Shown here: positions 56,596-64,000 of the stretch, piece after piece
Position numbering within the stretch: the first letter of the stretch is position 1
Layout of the letters: each line of letters opens with the position of its first letter
NCBI GenBank assembly: GCA_028564925.1
Contig: CM053034.1
Location: 151,836,052 to 151,900,051, forward strand
Length of the DNA stretch: 64,000 nt
DNA from: Lithobates sylvaticus
Taxonomy: Eukaryota > Chordata > Amphibia > Anura > Ranidae
Reading direction: 5' to 3'
Notes under the pieces: model-generated
What the model was told of the DNA's origin: nothing
The model's input: only the letters and a program-made list of their open reading frames with translations
Database searches by the model: none
Program-made: the position numbers and the translations under genes

Positions 56596-56985
56596 TGCAG
56601 CGTACACACGAAGGGACTATCTCGCGGGATTGTCCGCTGGACTCAAGTCCACCGGACAATCCCTCGTGTGTGGGCGCCGGCGGACTTTTTGGCGCCAAAA
56701 GTCCGGCGGACTAGGTTTTAAGTTTTGCTTTAAAATTGTCCGCTGGACTTGGCACTCCGGCGGACAATCCCGCCGTTAGTAGGCTAGTCCGCCGGACTTT
56801 TGAAATGAACGGACTTGCCGCTCATTGGAAAGTCCGTTCATTCCCGCGGACTTTTTCCAGCGGATTGTCTGCCGGAGAAGTCCTGGCGTGTGTGGGCAAG
56901 TCACACGCTCGGAAGTCCGGGCGTGTGTGGGGAAGTCCCGCCGGACTAGGTCCGGCGGACAAAGTCCGAACGTGTGTACGCGGCA
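56596..56985. mobile_element. Harbinger-type MITE (GCGTACACACG termini)
   Basis: The termini are TGCAGCGTACACACG and CGTGTGTACGCGGCA, with AAA next to both ends. The interior is packed with 'gtccggcggac' and its complement. It resembles the subterminal regions of the two Harbingers (gtccgtcggac) but is G+C-richer. Noncoding, inside the L1 endonuclease sequence. Confidence 0.8.
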
Positions 56986-57100
56986 AAAGAAAAATACAGC
57001 TTGAGCTTCATTAGGTGCATAAACATTAGCGATAGTGACCTCACAACCAGCTATTATTCCTCTTAGGATCAAACAACAATTTTCTACATCTTCTTATATA

Positions 57101-58769
57101 CAGTATGTCACAAAAGTGAGTACACCCCTCACATTTTTGTAAATATTGTATTATAACTTTTCATGTGACAACATTGAAGAAATTACACTTTTCTACAATG
57201 TAATGTAGTGAGTGTACAGCTTGAATAACAGTGTATATTTGCTGTCCCCTTAAAATAATTTAACACACAGCCATTAATGTCTAAACCGCTGGCAAGTGAA
57301 AATGTCCAAATTGGGCTCAAAGTGTCAATATTTTGTGTGGCCACAATTATTATCTACCACTGCCTTAACCTTCTTGGGCATAGAGTTCACCAGAGCTTCA
57401 CAGGTTGCCACTGGAGTCCTCTTCCACTCCTCCATGACAACATCACTAAGCTGGTGGATGTTAGAGACCTTGCGCTCCTCAGCTTCTTTAGCAAGGCAGT
57501 GGTCGTCTTGAAGGTGTGTTTGGGGTCGTTATCATGTTGAAATACTGCCCTGTGGGCCAGTTTTCGGAGGGAGGGGATCATGCTCTGCTTCAGTGTGTCA
57601 CAGTACATGTTGGCATTCATAGTCCCCTTAATAAACTGTAGCTCCCCAGTGCCGGCGGCACTCATGCCCCAGACCATGACACTCCCACCACCATGCTTGA
57701 CTGTAAGCAAGACACACTTGTCTTTGTACTCATCACCTGGTTGTCGCCACACACTTGACACCATCTGAATTAAATATGTTTATCTTGGTCTCATTAGACC
57801 ACAGGACATGGTTCCAGTAATCCATGTCCTTAGTCTGCTTGTCGTCAGCAAACTGTTTTGCAGGCTTTCTTGTGCATCATCTTTAGAAGACGACAGCCAT
57901 CTTTCTTGGATGACAGCCATGCAGATTAATTTGATGCAGTGCACGGCGTATGGTCTGAGCACTGACAGGCTGACAGGCTGACCCCTTCAACCTCTGCAGC
58001 AATGCTGGCAGCACTCATACATCTGTTTTCCAAAGACAGCCTCTGGATATGATGCTGAGCACGTGCACTCAACTTCTTTGGTCGACCACGGTGAGGCTAG
58101 TTCTGAGTGGAACATGTCCTTTTAAACCACTGTATGGTCTTGGCCACTGTGCTGCAGCTCGATTTCAGGGTCTTGGCAATCTTCTTAAAGCCTAGGCCAT
58201 CTTTATGTAGAGCATGGATATGCAATTAATGTTACAGAACTACACGTCCCATGATGCAAAGCAAGAATCTGACAGCCACAAGCATAACACCCAAAGGCAG
58301 AGGCATGATGCTAGAGGTCTGCTAATTGCATATCCCTGGTGTAGAGCAAAATTATTTTTTTCAGATCTTCAGAGAATTCTTTGCCATGAGGTGCCATGTT
58401 GAACTTCCAGTGACCAGTATGAGAGAGTGAGACCGATAACACCAAATTGAACACACCTGCTCCCCATTCACACCTGAGACCTTGTAACACTAACAAGTCA
58501 CATGACACCGGGGAGGGAAAATGGCTAATTGGGCCCAATTTGGACATTTTCACTTAGAGGTGTACTCCCTTTTGTTGCCAGCAGTTTACACATTAATGGC
58601 TGTATGTTGAGTTATTTTGAGGGGGCAGCAAATTTAAACTGTTATACAAGCTCTACACTCACTACTTTACATTGTAGAAAAGTGTAATTTCTTCAATGTT
58701 GTCACATGAAAAGATATAATACAATATTTACAAAAATGTGAGGGGTATACTCACTTTTGTGAGATATTG
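57101..58769 (-). mobile_element. Tc1-like transposon, near full length
   Basis: CAGTATGTCACAAAAGTGAG at the left and its inverted counterpart 'cacttttgtgagatattg' at the right are flanked by TA (57099-57100 and 58770-58771). TIRs are about 220 bases. The minus-strand transposase is recognisable from the HTH start (KEFSEDLKKII) through 'VKHGGGSVMVWGMSAAGTGELQFI' and 'FQHDNDPKHT' to the end. A 126-base MITE interrupts the N-terminal coding part, and there are frameshifts. It inserted in an L1 endonuclease gene. Tc1 transposases cut at TA using DD34E-type catalysis; this copy is inactive. Confidence 0.93.
58215..58340. mobile_element. 126-bp hAT MITE nested in Tc1
   Basis: An 8-base duplication GTAGAGCA (58207-58214 and 58341-58348) brackets termini TGGATATGCAATTA and the complement AGGGATATGCAATTA. 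Size, termini and duplication length fit a hAT MITE. The Tc1 sequence is continuous once it is removed. Confidence 0.88.
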
Positions 58770-60850
58770 TATGTTGTACATCAAATACAAGAGAATTATG
58801 AAGGAGGATGGCTACTCCTCTTTGTTTGGAAGAATAAAGCATGTAAAAATCCTGACTATACCATTTGTGGAAAAATTTAGGATGACTCATGGGCAAAGTG
58901 AGTTTCTTGAAGAATGATTTTTGCTTCAAGTTTTTTGCATTGCACGAGTGCCTGTGGCACTTGATAGGGAATTGAACCCATGTACATTATGAGAAATAAA
59001 TTTAATACCAATGAGAGTTAAATGATAGACCATATAGAGACCGGTTCGATAAAGAGTGTTCTGTAAGATTGAGAAAATGGTGCAAAAAGCAAAGAATACC
59101 CAACAGGAAGGGAGGAGTCATCTACCAGCTGAAAATAAAATGGTAAAATCTGATTCAGATTGACCTCAGAGTATGATACTAGGAGATAATGCAGAAACAT
59201 AGAAAATGTAACAACAATCACAAACAATAAAGAAAACCATAAGAAATCTAAGAGTGGATCAGGAATAAAATGAAGTCCTGATAAAAAAGTAAACCTTGAG
59301 TGACAAACTAGTCCCAATTTCAGTTCTGACCACCCATAAAGGAGTGAGCAAAAAAACTGATTGGGCCAACATTGAGTGGAGTCATTGTTTCTGCTGACAT
59401 GGGCAGTGCCTGGAAATAAAATCTAGTTAAAACCTGTGTATATAAATAGAAGTATACCAGCGTGAGGAGAAACTCATGGCTTTCAAGCACAAGTTCTCCA
59501 GGTAAAAATGGAAAAAATACACAATAAAAAAATTAGAAATTGTACAAGGAGATAAAAGGTAAACTGAATATAAGAAAGTGCAAGTGTCTTTCCGTTGAAA
59601 GGAATGAGATCAGAGGAGTGTAACTGGGCAAAATGTTACTCACGGTAAATACAATATACAATGAAGTCCTGCAAGTGCTTCATAAAGAGTCCACAACATG
59701 GCAGCAGTAGGCAGAGAGTTAAGGATGCGGGTAAAAAGTTCAGGTTCCTGTAAGAAAAACAAGGGGTTAACAGATTATATAGTAACATTGTGGTAGACGT
59801 CAGCTAATATCATGTCAAACTCTTCCTCTATCACGTCTGGAGTGTTCCAAATTGATATAGGACGTAGAGTAGAGGGGTGTCTGGGCCTAGCATTAGCAAC
59901 TAGGATTTCTTGGTCTTCTTAAAGTGTGGTAACAGTATAGGTAGAACTGTTATGGGGGATAATCAATTTTAAGGGGAATCCCTATCTGTAACTGACCCTT
60001 GTTAATAGCAAATAGCTTGTGATTTTCTGGCCACACTGAGTATATCTTATTTTTAAGGAAATCCCTCATACAGAAGATAATGTCTCTTGGCAGGTTATCT
60101 GGTGGGGGTTTAGGGTGCAGAGACTTGTGGATCCATTAACAAAAGAATGCAGAGGATTCTGGTTTAGGTAGCAGAGATTTAACATTTTAGACACAGCAGA
60201 CATAAGATTAATAACTGCTTCAGGAATACCCCTGATTCTCAGGTTATTTCTCCAATTTATGTTGTCTAAGTTGGGACTGCACTTGAAAGAAAGCCAAGGA
60301 TTTGTGTTCTCTGTGAAGATCAATGTATGCCAGACTGAGTTCATCATGTGTCATCTCTAGCCTGTCTGTGCAGCTCCACAGGGCTGCTAATTCTTATGAA
60401 AGTGTATTAGTAGTTATGTGGAGCTCTGATTGGAATTTATTATACATTGCTTCTAAACTGCTGTTGAGATCCACCTTGGTGAGCTTGTTAGAATACTCGC
60501 ATTCTTGGGAAGATATATCAAGGGAAGTGCCCTGTGTCAGCAGCGTGGAGGAAGCAGAGAAGTCCAAAGCTCCATTTTGATTCATGTTGCCACAGCAGAT
60601 AGTTGGTGGGTGCTCTTGTGCATTTATTTTCTTTGGTGCATGTATGCACAGTGATTCAATAGAAGGAGGAAGCTGTGGAGGTATGAGTGTAGTGACCTTT
60701 GGCTCCTCAAAACAGGCTAAAGTCAACTGTGGGAGAGCAGAGCTGTGCCAACAGGCTGCGGCTCCATGTCATGCCACACATGCGCCTCCTAGAGTAAAAA
60801 TTCGGATAGCTTTTGGGTCTGTTGTAACTCCTACTTCCACTCATTAAGCT

Positions 60851-62032
60851 AAACAAAATGTAAAAGCTAAAAAAAAAAATCAATGTCATATCCTAAATGT
60901 GTGATGCCAGAATACAAAATTGCAGATGCTGTTCACTAAAATTATAATGATCTCTAACAAAATGTACAGCTTAAAGAAATCTCACAAACATGTATTTTAA
61001 AGGTTTGGATTTTTTCCTGCGTCACCTTTTAAGTTTCATTAAATGAAGTCCCAGTTCCTATGCCCCTTTTCCCTACAATAGATTGCCTATTAGTCTTCTA
61101 AACTGAAAAATTGATTTAAAATATTTAAACCCTCACACTTAGACTTCAATCAGGTTTTTTAGGCTTTTTGCTGGATTTCACCCCCCCCCCCCCAAGAAAT
61201 TCATACCCAGGTGTTTGTCCTTTATAGCATGTTCTAGGAAAAAAGTAAAGAAAAATAAAGTAAGAGTGCTTAATTTATTTTTTTATTTGTACCGCCAACA
61301 TAATGCATATATGTGGCAGCAAAGAGGGTGGGTGTTAATGCCCACATGGTGAACATAATGTGTCTATGGATGGCTGAGGATTCTGCGCAAGAGCACTAAA
61401 CACTCCCAGCATGGTGACCAAGCTATCATAGACAGCTCTTGGTCCCTCTTTATGATTGGGAACCAGCATGAAGGGCTCACAATCATGTGACCAATGTGAC
61501 TGCAAATCACAGTGGCCATGTAGTTGGGAAGTTCATCCCAGCCCTCCCCAGGCATATAGACCCATTTAAAGGGACACCAGGGCTGGGTGAGAAGAGGTTC
61601 AATTGGCTATATGTTTGCTATATGTTTGCAAGCAGAAGTGGTTAGGAAGAATGAAATTTGGATTAACCAATTAAGGCAATGATACCTAAACAGACTGTAG
61701 TATAATTATTAGAGTTGTGGATTTTACAGCTGAAATCTGAGTAAGAACCTCATCAATAATGCAAGTGGCTGTTCTAACAAAAAGTATATTGTACTTTCAC
61801 AGGATCTCTGTGGAGATTGAGAATACAAGAGGTTACTTCTGGCCACCAGCGGGATCATAAAATGATCTTACAAGGAGCATGTGCTCTAGGGATACTTGAT
61901 CTTCATTGGTCACCAATGATTTGATTGGAAATTTGTCAGTGAGAACCCATACAGTGTTATTTTCAAGATGACCTTGCTAGTGGCAGCTGGCTGGACACAC
62001 AAACAAAAATATTGAATAAAGCATACGCATTG
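60851..62032. other. No gene recognised
   Basis: A poly-C tract occurs at about 61182-61194. 61290-61600 has the look of an old dispersed repeat (catatatgtggcagc, agacccatttaaaggga), but no ends were found. Confidence 0.45.
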
Positions 62033-62639
62033 GGCCCCATATAAACTATTAGATTGTCTGCAGAGTTTTGTCTTCAGATTTATCAAAACCATGAGGTGCA
62101 GGGGCCTGCCTGATTGCATACAAATTGAAACTCTTATGCCGCGTACACACAAGAGGACTTTTTCGGCAGCAAAGGTCTGATGGAATGAATCCGTCGAAAA
62201 ATTCGATCGTGTGTGGGCTCCATTGGACTTTTGCTGTCGAAAAATCCGACAGACTTTATAAATGGAACATGTCTTACATTTGCCTGCCGGAACTCTACTG
62301 GACCCAGTTCCTAACGAAAAATCCGCTCGTCTGTGTACTAGTCCGATGGACAAACAACGACGCTAGGGCAGCTATTGGCTATGAACTTCTATATTCTAGT
62401 CCGGTCGTACGTCATCACGTTCAAATCCGTCAGAATTTAGTGTGACTGTGTGTAGCCCAGTCCGTTCATTCGAAAAGTTTGTCGGAACTCCGTCGAAAGT
62501 CCGTCCGAAAGACCGTTGAACCTAGTCCATCGAAAAGTCCACTCGTGTGTACGCGGCATTAAGGTTTGTCCTCATATTATATGGTTTTGGTAAATCTAAA
62601 GACGAAAATCTGCAGAAAATCTAATAGTGTGTATGGGCC
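62033..62639. mobile_element. Outer MITE with ~59-bp inverted termini
   Basis: The left 'ggccccatataaactattag' and right complement 'ggcccatacacactattaga' extend as an imperfect inverted repeat through 'tctgcagattttcgtctttag' to 'aaaaccat'. The terminus resembles the Harbinger CCCCATACACACG end, so a Harbinger relationship is plausible. No clean three-base duplication was read. It contains a second MITE. Confidence 0.65.
62137..62558. mobile_element. Inner Harbinger-type MITE
   Basis: The termini TGCCGCGTACACAC and GTGTGTACGCGGCA are perfect over 14 bases and flanked by TTA on both sides (62134-62136 and 62559-62561). The interior carries 'gtccgatgga', 'ccgtcgaaa' and related words. It is 422 bases, noncoding, and younger than the outer element. 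Confidence 0.9.
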
Positions 62640-62641
62640 TT

Positions 62642-63870
62642 TAGGCAGGATGATATACGAGATGGTCAAACAACCAAAGCAAAGAACCAGGAAGATACAA
62701 AGTTAAGGAATAATACAGAGTTTAGGGCAGGCAGGGCTAGGACATGGTCAAAGTTAGGCATGATTGGTAAGTTTGCAACAGAGAACACCCACAAAGAAGA
62801 CTTGTAGACTATCCAGGAGATGTTTATTCTGAGGGGAATAGCCATTGTAAAGGTGCTAGACAACCAATAGTGGTCTGGATTACCACAGTAACACACTTAC
62901 GTGCAATTACCACGCAGTAACATGCATGCACTATCAAAGAACTTTGGCTTCTATTTTATCAGTTGTGATTTGGACATTGCATATTTTCAATTTATTAATT
63001 ATTTTCTAATCATCACACATATTTAAATACAAATCCAATTAGAGTTTATAAATAAAAACATATATATCTATAGATATATAGATATCTATATATATTTATT
63101 TATTTCCCTGCTTGTATTAAATCTTTATAAAAGCTTATATTATTCATGAGATAAGTGACCTTGACCTCATCTCGCTAGCCAGGAAGCATTGACCAGAACA
63201 CTGCAGATTCCACTGTATTTTGTTAAATTATTAAACATTTAGAAGCCTCCTAGAATATGCAATCATAAACTTCCTATTAAGTAGACATTTTAGCTCTAAC
63301 TCTGACAGCATGAAACAATTTACTACTATATGTAATGAAAGAAGATATTTCCAAGTAGTCCCTAGTGGTTGTGAATCAAATCAGAGAACCAAAAATGGGG
63401 CCTAGATTGGACATGCCTTCCTTGTTTTAAACATGTAGTCCAAGATAGGAAGATAAAATTAATCTTGTGCATCCATCTGTTGCCAGCATCAACGAGAAAT
63501 GTGAAACATCATTGAGAAGCAAATGTAAAATGCTCTCAAAGGCAACACAGGGAACTGACATAAAGAAAAAAACTAAATAAATGTTTCCACCAGTAGCTTC
63601 CAATTAAAAACCAAACCGTTTATTTTTAAAGAGATACGGTAAATGGCTTTAGAAAAGTGTGTCTTAGCAGTTTAGATGGTTGCTTTATTATCAAAACCGT
63701 TGCAAACCAAATAATAGTTGCAACTGCATGTGTACTACATTGTTAACACAAAAGAAAGCAGTGCAATGGTTCATAATATTCAAATTTAAAATAATTAACA
63801 ATATTTTGGAAATAAGACATTGTCACATAAAAAAAACTGTCTATATTTACAGTTACTATCACTGTATTCT
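62642..63870. other. Repeat-poor A+T-rich stretch
   Basis: 63100-63420 is free of recognisable transposon sequence. It contains tgaccttgacctca at 63158-63171, two overlapping nuclear-receptor-type half sites (the complement includes tcaaggtca). No exon signature was found. Confidence 0.35.
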
Positions 63871-63871
63871 C

Positions 63872-64000
63872 TTTTTTTTTTTTAAATATCTTTTTTTATT
63901 GTTATGATGTCAAACGTACAATTGTACAACACACAAAACAAAAAGCAAAAGGTCACAAAAAAAAGTCAGTCAACCCACACAGGGGTTACAATAAACTGTA
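63872..64000 (-). mobile_element. L1-type LINE 3' end, running off the window
   Basis: The minus strand ends CAATAAAAAAAGATATTTA followed by an A-tract. This is close to the 3' end of the L1 at 31155-31180 (caataaaatctatttg plus A-tract). The rest of the element would lie beyond the right edge. Confidence 0.55.

Larger units (their letters stand above)
56545..60850 (-). pseudogene. L1-type LINE, ORF1 and endonuclease part
   Basis: On the minus strand, ORF1 remains at about 60740-59770 (a coiled-coil-like region 'NKLTKVDLNSSLEAMYNKFQ', then the RRM motif 'WRNNLRIRGIPEAV', then 'LHPKPPPDNLPRD'-like residues). The ORF2 apurinic endonuclease starts near 58930 ('ETHFAHESS/PMSHPKFFHKWYSQDFYMLYSSKQRGVAILLHNSLVFDV'), resumes at 57075-56990 ('ILRGIIAGCEVTIANVYAPNEAQAVFF') and ends beyond the MITE at YVGGDFN (56590-56550). 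It is split by Tc1 (57101-58769) and a Harbinger MITE (56596-56985). RT is absent. Many stops; an old copy. Confidence 0.78.

Overview
The window looks like repeat-dominated DNA from a frog, most likely a ranid. Its Tc1, piggyBac, PIF/Harbinger, hAT and L1/Tx1 sequences are types I recognise from amphibian genomes, and the introns, polyadenylation signals and microsatellites are vertebrate-like. I found no host protein-coding exon, tRNA or rRNA. Every convincing coding stretch belongs to a transposable element, so this is probably intergenic or deep intronic DNA. Species and genomic position are inference.

Layout. 1-470 is the right part of a TTAA-flanked piggyBac-type nonautonomous element. 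471-6090 holds quiet A+T-rich DNA, an LTR-like fragment, a rearranged Tc1 remnant and an L1/Tx1 ORF2 tail. 6091-15388 is PIF/Harbinger copy A (9.3 kb, TAA target duplications), which carries a 1.8 kb near-perfect palindrome inserted in its transposase exon. 15875-17449 is a solo LTR (TATCC duplications) with a piggyBac MITE inside. 18030-18930 is a decayed fold-back repeat and 19470-19655 a Penelope-like reverse transcriptase scrap. About 19656-32413 is one piggyBac transposon split by two insertions: Harbinger copy B (20860-28883, TTA duplications) and a young 5'-truncated L1 (28982-31183, 13-bp duplications). 33946-38300 holds two more piggyBac derivatives and a fold-back hAT MITE. 38301-46212 holds an LTR-like block, a Tc1 with an insertion, a TIR element, an L1 RT scrap, microsatellites and a second-type Tc1. 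48360-53729 holds a minisatellite, a BED-finger hAT transposase and a long tandem array. 53730-56280 is a truncated chromodomain Ty3/gypsy fossil. 56545-60850 is an L1 5' half (ORF1 plus endonuclease) invaded by a Harbinger MITE and by a Tc1 that itself carries a 126-bp hAT MITE. 60850-64000 is mostly quiet, with a MITE-in-MITE and another L1 3' end.

The most interesting system is the Harbinger family. Both copies have three genes: a DDE transposase, a Myb/SANT-like protein and a MADF-domain protein. The Myb and MADF genes diverge from a shared GC-rich promoter region, and the Myb and transposase genes converge on a conserved long hairpin. A fourth piece, an inverted partial copy of MADF exon 1, lies against the end of the MADF gene and appears to supply, in antisense, its basic C-terminal tail. 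The Myb gene has an open three-exon frame in both copies, while transposase and MADF are broken in both. The two copies are inverted relative to each other, about 5.5 kb apart.

The nesting gives a relative chronology. The piggyBac is older than Harbinger B and the L1. The solo LTR is older than its MITE. The L1 at 56545-60850 is older than the Tc1 in it, which is older than the hAT MITE. The palindrome is younger than Harbinger A.
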